Made by a program: the position numbers and the translations under genes
DNA from: Lindgomyces ingoldianus
Taxonomy: Eukaryota; Ascomycota; Dothideomycetes; Pleosporales; Lindgomycetaceae
DNA: 64,000 nt
Assembly: GCF_010093535.1 (NCBI RefSeq)
Contig: NW_022985178.1
Location: 1,047,030 to 1,111,029 of the forward strand
Reading direction: 5' to 3'
Shown: piece after piece, positions 49,673-59,869 of the stretch
Position numbering within the stretch: position 1 is the first letter of the stretch
Layout: every line of letters begins with the position of its first letter
Notes under the pieces: model-generated
Seen by the model: only the letters and a program-made list of their open reading frames with translations
What the model was told of the DNA's origin: nothing
Databases searched by the model: none

Positions 49673-49962
49673 TAACGTACACTATAGGCAAGTTTCTTAC
49701 ACACCTAAGTTACTTACTTTTACTAAGACTCTACTAAACTACTTTTTCTACACTAATGCATTTCTAACAACACTACTTAGACACGCTAAAAGAACATTAG
49801 ATACAGCTTACACTTTTAAAGTAATATGGTATAAAGTCTCTTAAAAAATAAAAAATAACTAACACACTAGACAACCTTTATAACCTAATTCTATAGCTTA
49901 CTTATAAAGGCTAAATAATAATAGAAAGTAGGTAATTATTAAGTACATACTTAAGCTATATG

Positions 49963-50272
49963 TGTTAGATTAAAGCACTGTTTCTAGGCTTCCTAAGATG
50001 AATGATGGGTTTGGATATGATGTATGGGATGATGATTGATTGTATTGATTTATTAATCCTTTTTCTGCTCTACTCGTGTTGCTCGGCTTTTGTTTTTCCG
50101 ATCCGAGTCCCTCGCGCACTAGCCCTATGCGCGACCAGCTTGCAACATGCTGCAATTTGCTGCAACATGCAGCAATTTGCAGCAACATACTGTTCGAGCT
50201 TATTGCTCGTACTATGTAGCAGCTTTCGTCAAACGTTCCTCCTGTCTTGACAGTAGGTGCGCATATCTGACA
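49963..50272 (+). mobile_element. solo LTR (310 bp), target duplication ATATG
   Basis: Starts TGTTAGATTAAAGCAC and ends ATCTGACA; ATATG is at 49958-49962 and 50273-50277. It includes repeats of TGCAACATGC and TGCAGCAA near 50140-50190. The open frames inside it are not genes. Confidence 0.78.
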
Positions 50273-50585
50273 ATATGCGTAAGAAGTTTCCTCTTAGCTA
50301 GTAACTATAGCTAATATAGCTAATTCTTTGCACACTAAGCGTAATCTAGACTATGTTAGCATAAACTAGCCTAGTATGTTTATAAAGTGTTATTTAAAGC
50401 TTAAAGTAAAGTTTTAAGAGCAAGTATAGTTAGTAAATATCTAGCTTAATATAAAGTCTATCTTGTTAAAGTTGTACATGTTATTATCCTAGATGCTATA
50501 CTTAGCTTTAATATTCTTTATAAGGCTAAACTAGTTTTAAATTACTTTAGAATTCTTATAAACAGCTTTTTCATAGTTATACTTA

Positions 50586-51013
50586 TGTAATAAGGAGGCG
50601 CCCTGCCTGCCAAGCTAATACTATACAACTTTCCCTCCTGTACCAAAAGGTACGCACGAGAATACTTAAGCTAAGTATTCTCGCATAGTATAATATATAT
50701 ATAGATAATGCTAGGGCTAGCACTAGCACTAGCGGTTGTCTCTAGTCTAGCCTAAACCTCTATAAGCGAGAGAAGACTACGTGGTTGACTGTGCCTACTG
50801 TAAAGATGGGATAGTAAATAGCACGGATAGCACTAAGAGCAAGGGTTTAGAGAAAGATAGAAGTGTATTGTAAGAGAGACAAATCGCTGCTAAGTCTCGC
50901 TTGTTAGGATTTATGCTTATATACGAAGCACAGGTCATGTGATCTCTAAACAGGTTAAGTAAGGCTATACTAGCCTGTTCTAGAACATCTAGCCTTACAC
51001 CTACCTTGTTACA
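50586..51013 (+). mobile_element. solo LTR (428 bp), target duplication ACTTA
   Basis: Starts TGTAATAAGGAGGCGCC and ends CCTTGTTACA; ACTTA is at 50581-50585 and 51014-51018. Contains the hairpin GAGAATACTTAAGCTAAGTATTCTC-like palindrome (50659-50683) and CTAGCACTAG repeats. Only lightly mutated, so relatively young. Confidence 0.75.
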
Positions 51014-51487
51014 ACTTATGCTTAAACTTTACTTTAAGCTCTAGATAACACTTTATAAACATACTAGGCTAGTTTATGCTAACATAGCCTAGATTATGCT
51101 TAGCACACAAAGAATTAGCTATATTAGCTATAGTTGCTAGCTAAGAGGAAAATTCTTACACATATAGCTTAAGTATGTACTTAATAATTACCTACTTCTT
51201 ATTATTATTTAGCTTTCGTAAGTTAGCTATAAAATTAGCTTATACAGGTTATCTAGTATGTTAGTTATTTATTATTTTTTAAGAGACTTTATACCTAGCT
51301 ACAGTATGTTACTTTAAAAGTGTTATGTCTTATTTAAAAGCCTAGACTATAAGCTGTATCTAATATTCTTTTAGCGCTTTTAAGTAGTATTATTAGAAGT
51401 GCATTAGTGTAGAAAGAGTAGTTTAGTAGAGTCTTAGTAAAAGTAAGTAACTTAGGTGTGTAAGCAACTTGCCTATAATGTACGTTA

Positions 51488-53448
51488 GTTACTAAGTAAT
51501 TAACTACTTAAAAAACTTTTTTATAGTTTTTTATATATTACTATATCTACTACTAGTTACAAGGCTTAATAAAAAGACTAGTACATTAACAGTTTGTTAA
51601 GTAGTTTGTGTACTCTACTGTAAAGCGCCTAGAGAAGCAGTAGGTGGTAGGCCTAGCAAGTATAGGGCATGCAGAGGGAAAACACTAGGAAACTAGCTAT
51701 AGAGTAGAGAGTATAGCTAACCACCTCTAGGAGTAAATAGCTAGCTAAATAGCTGGCTACAGCATAACTTATAGTTAAACTTGTGCTGCTCTCTTTACTT
51801 CTTACACTCTATTTTATTTTTCTTTATTTTTCATATTTAGTTTTTTACACACTAAATTCTATTTACTTTCTTAACTTTTATAGTCTTTTTTTACTAAAGT
51901 TTAAAAATAACCTAAGCGTTTTACTTTTCTTTTTTTACTTATAAGAGTTTATACGCTGTTTATTACTTATATTCTACTTCTAGTAGCTAACAAGCTAGAT
52001 TAGCAGATATTTAATACTTATACTATTTATGCTTTTAAGAATACACTTTGCTTAGGTTTAGTGTTAGCAGGGTAGATTTTAAAGTGCTTATAAGTAAATT
52101 AACCTAGCACTAGTAGCTATAGTTATTACAAAGCGCTTTAATATAAACCTAGCAGCTGTAAATTAAGCTAACATAGTCTATTACTGTAAATATAGCTTTC
52201 TATTACTTTATCTTTTTAGACTTTTTAAACCGCTGCTGTATACACTTTAAATTTACAAGTGTTTCTAAAACATTAAATAATAGCTTATTAACTAATTTAT
52301 TACATAAATGACTTTTTATAAAGTAGATACTATTACAATCAGCACGCTTAAGCTACAAGCAAGAGGTGGTGTAACCTAACTAGATTAAGCTAAGGAGTAA
52401 AGAAGCTGCTCTGCGAGTTTAAATATACATGTGTGCTCTCTGCTAAGGCGCTACTTGTTGCGCAGTAAGGGAGCTTAAGCCGCAGAGCATGTGACGCAGT
52501 ACACGCTGTTATAGATACTTTAAGTCTTACTTTTACTTTTATGTTAAGACACTTAATTTTTTTTAAACTAATGTATGTATTAGTCTACTTGCATTAATAG
52601 GCGCTGCTTAGCTATAAAGCTAAAGTTATTAATTATTAACATTCACTAGATACTTTTTAATTAGTGTACTTAATAGCTAATAGTGTAACTTAATACTTTA
52701 TAGTCTCTACTATAAATACCTAACATAGAGTTAATAATTATAGCATCTACCTTGTTTTTTATAGTTAGTATAAGAAAGAAAGTGTAATTAACTAACTTTA
52801 AATTATTTACTATACTTAACTTATTTATATATAGGTTATACACTATATTAATCTTATATTTAAGTTTACTTAGTAGCGGAGGTAACTAGAGAACTATTTA
52901 GGCAGGTATAGCAACTAGCAGAGTAGGCGGAGTAGGGTTAACTACTAGAGGAGATGATAGGAGCAGCAATAATAGGATATGTACTAGCTTAATTAATAGA
53001 GTAGCAGCAGGCTGTATAACTAACCTAGGCGCTGCGCAAGACTACTTTTAGGCTAGAGGGCTTCTATAAGGAACTACAACTGCTACAAGCCTACGCTAGC
53101 TAACTAACTTACACTAACACACTGTTGTCTTACTAGCACTAGCTTGCTTAGCTGTTAGCTAATAAAAAGTGCTAGTTTTTATACGTGTAGCTACCTCTAG
53201 AACGCTCTCTGCAGCTTAGGAACTAGTTTAAGCTATTAAGGTTAACTAAAGGCAGCTACAATACTAAAAAAAAGTTAGTATAGGCTATATAATAGTAAGT
53301 TTACAGCCTTAACTTACATAGTAGTAATAGTAACAGATTATGTTAATACTAAGCGCGTTATAGGTATATTTAGTAGTTACTGCAAAATTTAGAGGGGCGG
53401 AGGGAATTTGCCGATGACGCGCCAAGGATCCACCGATTAATGCAGATG
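51488..53448. other. AT-rich repeat-derived sequence, unclassified
   Basis: Nearly 2 kb of RIP-like DNA with small less-mutated patches (about 51640-51790, 52340-52510, 52870-53100). No frame, LTR pair or TIR could be assigned. Confidence 0.5.
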
Positions 53449-53450
53449 TA

Positions 53451-54780
53451 CAGTCGCCTACTAAAAGTGATTGGCCACTTTAGCGAGAGGCCTAGGCCAC
53501 CCTACAATGCTTTAATTTTAATTAATTATAACTTAATTAAATTACCACCTTTTTTAATAGTTATAAAAGTAAATAAAACCTTGCGCAAAGAGCTATCTAA
53601 GTCTACTATTAATATAATATAGTAATTCCACCTCTACAGCGTGAGCGCTAGCAAAATTTTAAGTTATCTTAGCATTCTTAAGTTAACAGTTACATATAAC
53701 ATCTGCTAGCTGCGCAAGCAGCCCTAGCCTATCTATACAAAAGCCTTGCGTATAGGCTAGCCTTTAAAGCTTAACAAACGCGCTAAGAGGCATTTAATTT
53801 GCTAGGCAGTAAATAATTTTTTTGCTACACTCTAGACTATTATAACACTGTCTAAGACCTACTGCCGCATCTATGCTAGTACTGTAAGAAGATACCTTGT
53901 AAAACATAAGTACTACGCCTTCTATCTGCGTTACAAGCCTTAGCTTTTAGCTGTACACAAAGAAAAACAACTCTACTTTACTTAAATCTATTAATATAAC
54001 AAGAGTAGTAATGTAGCTTATATAGCCTATTATAATAAAGCAACATTTAAAGTTAGCTTAGACACTAGACCTCTATATGTACGTTAGAAGCATAGAAAAG
54101 CGTACAAGAGTTAGTACCTAAAGCCTACATTTAAGTCTAGAAGGACTATAGTCTCTGTATTTAGTGTAATTTTTCTTAATTTTAAATTAAAGCTGTTTAT
54201 TAACTAAAAAGGTAAGTAGAATAATGCTAGCAAATACTACTAGATTCTGCACAACGTTAGCATCCTATTCTATAAGCAGCTTATAGAGAAACGCGGTATT
54301 AGCATATAAATGTAGGATAGAGCCCCTATTTATACTGCAAAGGCTACCTAAAAGTATATAGACAACTATAGTATAATATAGATAGATTAGCTTTTATAAA
54401 GTTTTAATTTAAACCTAATTAAGAACCTCTAGCAGATTATAAAGCTCTGCATCTTAAAGCAACAAGAATATATTACTACTTACAAGCAAATAGTAGATAT
54501 TCTTAAAAAAAAATAGGCAAAGATTACACTAGCTAATTATAGGAAAAGTATCCTAACCTAGTTAAAGCGCATAAAGGAAGTTATCTAAAACAAAGGCAGG
54601 TTAACTTACTATTAATTAACTATAACGCTAGAAGATAGGCCTTAACATAGGCTTCTTATAGAAACAAAAATCTTTTAATTTAGGTAGCAATTAGTTAAGT
54701 AACCTCTTTCCTAAATAGGCTGACTATACCCCCGCAGAGCTTGGATCGTTGAGTGGCTAATGACTTTTGGTAGGCGACTG
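53451..54780 (+). mobile_element. Tc1/mariner transposon, complete ends, RIP-killed transposase
   Basis: 1330 bp with TIRs CAGTCGCCTACYAAAAGTSA and TA on both sides (53449-53450 and 54781-54782). On the + strand the transposase is recognisable with stops ignored: SILKLTVTYNI region, VRRYLVKHKYYAFYLRYKP, ATFKVSLDTRPLYVR, the YLKPTFKSRRTIVSVFSVI block, and IENL-like C-terminal DDE segment (LIEKRGISI..., then DYKALHLK). This order and spacing match fungal Tc1-like DDE transposases. Trp and Gln codons have become TAG. Confidence 0.85.
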
Positions 54781-54782
54781 TA

Positions 54783-55158
54783 CATTTGTAGCTAAGCGAA
54801 CCATGTACAGAGGCGCAACGCACCTGGAGACCCGAGCTAGACTTGTATAAGGTGATTGGCCTGCGTTTTCCTGCCAAGGCAAAGGATCTGCGCTCCTGTA
54901 GCCAGCCGTACTGGGTCGGTCAGCGCGAAATACTCCTATCCTGGCAAACCTCACGCCCCCCGCCAATGTTTGTCGGACATCCGATCTGCGCTTCAGCCTA
55001 GCAGTTCTAGATGTATACTTTGGTTTTCTATAGGTAGGTATATAGAACTAATGCAGTTCAGCTAATAAACTCTAGATAGTAAAGTACGAAAAGTAATTCA
55101 CTAATAATATAAATACCAATGGATATATAATATACTCTATAAGTAGATAGGCTACACT
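54783..55158. other. normal-composition spacer, no supported gene
   Basis: About 54790-55010 has near-normal GC and may be host DNA on the right side of the Tc1 insertion. Short frames without recognisable motifs. Confidence 0.45.
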
Positions 55159-55590
55159 GTAATGATCTAGCTCTACGCCACTAAACCACGACAACCCAAA
55201 GGTAGCGAATACCTGAAATCAGATACTCGTGCGTATAATAGTATATAAGTCGTCACAATATCCCTCTTCTTGAAGGCGCGCTACCCCGCGTGCCCCAAGA
55301 CAGAGACGATATGCACGCAGATGCCTCCCATCTGCCACGACACTGCGCGCGCACCCTTTGTGCATCACGCCTGTGCATCGTAAAACACCCTATACTAGAC
55401 CTCCAGCAGCTAGCAGCACGGCTCCCGAAGGGACCGCCTCGTGCTCTTTCTCCACCTCCAATGGAAAAAGGCTTGGCTGACTGACGCAGATGGGATTCAA
55501 ACCCACGACCTCCCACGAACGTCAGGTGATTTCAGGTATTATGTACCTTTTAGGTTGTCGTGGTTTAGTGGCGTAGAGCTAGATCATTAC
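55159..55590. mobile_element. MITE-like element (432 bp) with TIRs of about 60 bp
   Basis: Left end GTAATGATCTAGCTCTACGC is repeated inverted at the right end (55530-55590) with few differences. Near the right end the - strand has GTGGGTTTGAATCCCAT, a tRNA-like T-arm with a B box. GC-rich inside. No clear target duplication (left flank ...TACACT, right flank CAAAAA...). Could be a MITE or a SINE-related unit. Confidence 0.7.
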
Positions 55591-55736
55591 CAAAAAAAAT
55601 AAAAATGCCTGAATTACTAAAATAGAAAAACAAAAAAGAATACTAATAAAAAAATCTTTTAATTGCCATGCTGTATTATGTATGATTATTAATAGTAAGT
55701 TAGTTAAAAAGTTTTAATGTAATTTATTATACTGTA

Positions 55737-57389
55737 TCAACAGGATTCTCTTTTTCTTTTAGCCCTAATAATCCCGAATCCGTCCACCTGTTCTTGTCTC
55801 ATCCAATCGTAAACTTCCTTTGCCGCCTTCGTTACGGGTTCTGTCCCCGTTCCCGCTTCTATGTCTATCATTTCCTGCACCCATGCATAGATGGCGTCGA
55901 CGAATCCTCTGACTTGCTCCTCCGTATTGTGAGCGTGGATGATGACCCTCAAACGGCTCTGTCCTGGTGGTACCACCGGGTATGTGACGGGGAAGGTGCG
56001 GAATGAAGCTGAGAGAAGATGATAGTACATCCACCAGAACGACTTTGGCCTGGTTGAAATGGCGAGTAGATGGGTGTTGACCACCCGGTCTTCCCACCCC
56101 TCGGCGAGAGGCACGTGTAGAATGCCCTTGGATCTCGCGGTCGGCCAAAGGGGATGTGAGGTTAAGAGCTCAAAGAACAGCCTAGCCATGTCGTGGACAT
56201 GTTCTCGGTCCTACAAGTAACGACATTCAGACATGTTTCAATAATCTGGGTTGAGTGGCTCTTAAATAGATAAACCGGATAAATCAAAAAGGGAAAAACA
56301 CTAGGAAAGGGAGAAAAGGCACCTACCTTTGCTTTCGTGCTAAGAACCTTATATCCTGACTTAACGGCAGCAACGAAAGGGAACGTAGGAGCCGTAGAGA
56401 ACATGACTGCCCTTCCAAAGTTTATCACTGTATCTCGAATGATTTTGTTGCCGAGAATGATTGCTAAAGAGACTTATTAGCTTTCGAGCGTCCACATCAT
56501 AACTTTAGAATGCTGGTGAGCACATACCCCCGGACGCACCAATGGCCTTTCCAAAGGAATGCATAACCACAGCAATCTCTTTCTCTAGCCCGAGCTCGCA
56601 GACGAGTCCTTTACCTTCGGGGCCCATAAACCCAACACTGTGCGCCTCATCAACCACGAACTGGATGCTCCCCTCGTGATCCTGGAAGACTTCCTGGGCG
56701 GCTTCGACGAGTTCTTGTAGCGGACATATATCACCGTCCATGCTGTATATAGATTCCACCGCAACGAGAACGCAACGCTTCCTCTGGCGCACTAGAGGCC
56801 GCGTTTCCAAAATGTCCCGCAACGTGTCGCGGAAGACGTCGACATCACTATGGGGAAATGCGACCCTGTCCATGGCTAGCGCCTGTCTTATGCCGTCGTG
56901 TGTACTGGCATGGACTAAGGAGTCGTACAAAATGACATCTCCGTGCCTTGGAATCGTTGCCCAGATGGCTAAGTTGGCCTCAAACCCTGAGCCCACGAGG
57001 AGCCCTGCCTCGGCACCGTGAAAGGCAGCGATCTCCGACTCGGCTTGCTGTATGTACGTGTAGTTCCCATCCATGAGCCTCGAGCTGGTGGTGCCTAGGG
57101 CGAAGTTGGGGTGCCTTTCGAGCTCGGCAAGGAACTCATCGCGGTGCTGGGAGCTTCGGCCCATTGACATGACATCCCCGGAACAGAAGTCCACGGAGGT
57201 GGTATCCGGCGGCAGCGTTGAATAGAAGTTTTCAGATGCGCGCTTGACGTCGAGAACTTCCTCAAGATTGCGGTAAAAGGTCGGCAGAGATTTGGCCTGC
57301 TCCGTTTGGGATCTGTGGCCTTTGATGAAGGTAGCCAGTGGCCCCTCCGGTGAAATAAAGGAGCCATCGACCGTCGGTACGTCACTCAT
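55737..57389 (-). CDS. alpha-oxoamine synthase (PLP-dependent, AONS/SPT/Fum8-like)
   Basis: Three exons (57389-56528, 56463-56327 and 56210-55737) with introns of 64 and 116 bp give about 490 residues. Features of fold-type I class II aminotransferases: NFALGTTSSRLMDGNY, FHGAEAGLLVGSGFEAN, DSLVHASTHDGIRQA, DEAHSVGFMGPEGKG (about 247) and the PLP lysine Lys281 in HSFGKAIGASG. These enzymes condense an amino acid with an acyl thioester and lose CO2, as in biotin, sphingolipid and fumonisin-type pathways. No transmembrane segment is obvious, unlike serine palmitoyltransferase subunits, and the C-terminus (RKRESC) has no peroxisomal signal, arguing against biotin-type peroxisomal KAPA synthase. 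Substrates are unknown. It lies 10.8 kb from the PKS, across transposons. Confidence 0.88.
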
Positions 57390-57885
57390 TGCGTGAAAAT
57401 ATCACAGCAGCTCGCTTTACTAGAACAAGTTCAAAATGTTTGTTACCGAGCGAAATGCTCTGTGAGGGAGGGGAGTATTGCGGTCGTGATATATAGAAAT
57501 AAGGTAACCGAGCAAGCTTCGAAGATTCTGTGTATGAGATCCTCGGTTTATATACCGTAAAATCTCGGTCAAATTGGGCAACGCTACTGCAAGGTGGGAG
57601 AATTCAGAGCCAATACTGTACAGTCGACTAGCAGATCCGAGATTCTAGCGCACCCCTGCTGCAGGGGGCGATTTCATTGTACATGGCCACATTTGAGGAG
57701 TCGATAGCTTAGACACTAAATAACTACAAACTAGAAGCAATATTCACTGATCGCCTACATACAGGCAGCACAGACCGTTAAAAAGGTTTCATACTTGTAG
57801 CTTCAGCGTCGGCTAGCGTTCAGCAACTTGAGTGAGATTCTACAGTATGGCTGGTTTGGTTTTTTGCGCCCTCACTTTCATCTTC
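57390..57885 (-). promoter_or_regulatory. upstream region of the oxoamine synthase
   Basis: A TATATAAA box (on -) about 57547-57554 lies about 160 bp before the start codon. The region is also the 3' flank of the rhodopsin-domain gene, which ends at 57886. Confidence 0.5.
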
Positions 57886-59067
57886 TCATGGGCCTTCGTG
57901 GCTATTTACACTATACAAAGGAAGCTCATATTGGTCTCGCCCCGACGGGGCAGAATCTTGACTCCCGCCTCCCGGTTTGCTTTGGGATATAGTTGTCCCG
58001 TTATTTGTACCCCTGGTTTCCTGCGAACCGCTTAGGCTGTACCAGCGCTTGGCCCGCGACAACGACAACAGCCTCACCCGTGAGGCCGAGGTCAGCTGAG
58101 CAACTCGGTTGAGCAAGGGCCGACTGGTAGGCAGATTGGCGCATAGAATACTGGTGTAGAGGTGGACCGTCGTCCATAAGGACCCCTTGCCGAAATCAGG
58201 CTCACGGCTATTAGTTAGGTAGCTCAGGATGATCTTCGCGACGCCGGAGAATAGGACACTTGTAACACAATGTTAGCCAGAGACGCGCTTTCTAGGGAAG
58301 CTCCTGGTGCTTGAGACTTACAACCCTCCCAAGAGGAAGATGCCAGCCACGCCCCACTTTCTCTTCCGCTCGAGGTGTAGCGTGGAGACCATTGCAAGTG
58401 GTAATGCCAGAATGTACAGATCTATTACACTCTCGGCAATGCCCGTGCCCAGCCAGAACATGTTATAGCTAATGCAGTATCTAGGATCAGCGAGTCCATT
58501 TTTCCATGTCCATTCCAGAGGGATGCAATTCAACAGGTCGGCGATCGTCGCCGAGAGCCAGAACGCCACGACTGCCGCAAAGCCGATGTATATGTATTTC
58601 CTCATGGAGTCGCTGATGGAGAAGATGCGGTGGAACAAGAGCAGAATGGAGATCTTGGTGATAGATGTGATGAAAAAGTAAAGCACGGTTGTTGAGAACG
58701 TGATCTTGGTGTAAAGAACATCCTCCGGAGTGTAGACGTGATTGGGGTCGAGGTTACTGGCGGCAGCAGCCCCCGTCGCAGATATCGTGCTTGCTAATCG
58801 GTGCGTTAGTCTTGTAGCCCTAGCCATATAGAGTCTAATCCGGATAGAGGGGTCGCAGAAGGAAGAGATGAAGCAGAAAAGCGCACCCCACATAGTCAAA
58901 GCTCCAGGCACGATACCAATCAGCAAAGCTATCAGAATCGTCCAGTCGTCCCATCCGAAGCCGAGCTTGGTGATCCATCTTGAGTAAAAGCGGCCAGCCA
59001 CGGTTATGATGTCGAGGACAATAAGAAGAATGCCAGCCACTTGAGATGCGTCCTCGCTAGTGGACAT
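57886..59067 (-). CDS. rhodopsin-domain integral membrane protein (Pth11-like, no CFEM)
   Basis: Three exons (59067-58887, 58793-58322 and 58258-57886) with introns of 93 and 63 bp give about 341 residues. Several hydrophobic helices are visible: VAGILLIVLDIITVAGRFY, WTILIALLIGIVPGALTMW, VLYFFITSITKISILLLF, KYIYIGFAAVVAFWL, then MFWLGTGIAESVIDLYILAL and a last one near VAKIILSYL. The motifs RFYSRW, GWDDW, KISILLLFHRIF and DLYILALP are those of the fungal rhodopsin-like domain. The soluble C-terminal tail of about 90 residues is Ser/Gly-rich. Family members sit in the plasma membrane and some sense external cues; function here is unknown. Intron 1 has the branch site ACTAAC 10-15 bases before its TTAG end, which supports this splice choice. 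Confidence 0.82.
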
Positions 59068-59869
59068 ATCACCTGTATGTAGGAGGATATATCGAGCGGT
59101 CAGCTAGAAAGAAGAGTAACATACATGTGATTTATTCTAGAGAGGTCAAACACAGTGAGAAGACCATCGGAGAAGACGCGTAGGTATCAATAGGTACGGT
59201 GACAGCCTTACGCCCAGGAATTACGGATGGCATGGCTCCCAATAAGTCAGTGAACCACACCTCTGCCACGCTCGGCACCTGAAATGGCTGGGAGCGTCTG
59301 AGCAATCCTGGGGCAAGCGAGATAGCTCCAGTAAATTATTGCCGCTGGAAAGCTCCGCTTTTGGGGATTTCTGGGGGGGGGGGGGGAGTGTCGCGCTTAC
59401 AGAGTGGTTCGGACTCCGAAGCATGCAGTCATCAATACAGGGAGGTAGATTAATAGTTGCCCCGCCTTCACCCTATGTGATCCACATGCATACATGACGT
59501 GAACCAGGCGGTCAAGCGTTACATTAGCGTTGACGGATGCGACAAATTCTGTTAGCTCGATTTGTTTACCTGTGCTCTGATGGTGATATTATATATATTA
59601 GCTCCATTCTTACCCAAATCATTGTTCGAGGAGCGTACATAGGAGCGCCCTTCGCTCACTTGAGGTGGTGCGGGGTGAAGTGGTAGCACAAACCTCACCG
59701 CTATGACGATTCGGGCTAGTTCCTGGGGCGCGGGCCTACAGAGAGGCTCAGCAGCAAAACCCTTCCTACATAAGTAGCCATCAATATACTCACCACTTGA
59801 GCAACTCTCAAATCTACTAGCAACCTCAGAATCAATCAACTTCCAGATTAGTCGCTCCAGCAACGAAGC
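59068..59869. promoter_or_regulatory. divergent promoter region, rhodopsin-domain gene and acyltransferase
   Basis: 802 bp between divergent start codons. Contains the G14 homopolymer (separate entry). An open - strand frame at 59863-59552 has no recognisable domain and is judged non-coding. Confidence 0.5.
59373..59386 (+). repeat. G14 homopolymer
   Basis: Fourteen consecutive G in the divergent promoter. Able to form a G-quadruplex in principle and prone to length errors in sequencing. Confidence 0.9.

Larger units (their letters stand above)
49675..51485. mobile_element. foldback (long-TIR) element carrying two solo LTRs
   Basis: Begins ACGTACACTATAGGCAAG and ends with the inverse, flanked by TA (49673-49674 and 51486-51487). 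The inner sequence matches 30800-31899. After removing two LTR insertions with their target duplications it is about 1063 bp. Confidence 0.78.

Noticed and set aside
49970..50250. Overlapping open frames on both strands as small genes
   Set aside because: They lie entirely inside a solo LTR with an ATATG duplication.
55253..55516. 87-codon frame starting GGRGFESHLRQ
   Set aside because: The peptide is a translation of the tRNA-like T-arm of the MITE-like unit, not a protein motif.
59552..59863. 103-codon - strand frame upstream of the acyltransferase
   Set aside because: No recognisable domain, and it overlaps the promoter and leader of the gene at 59870.
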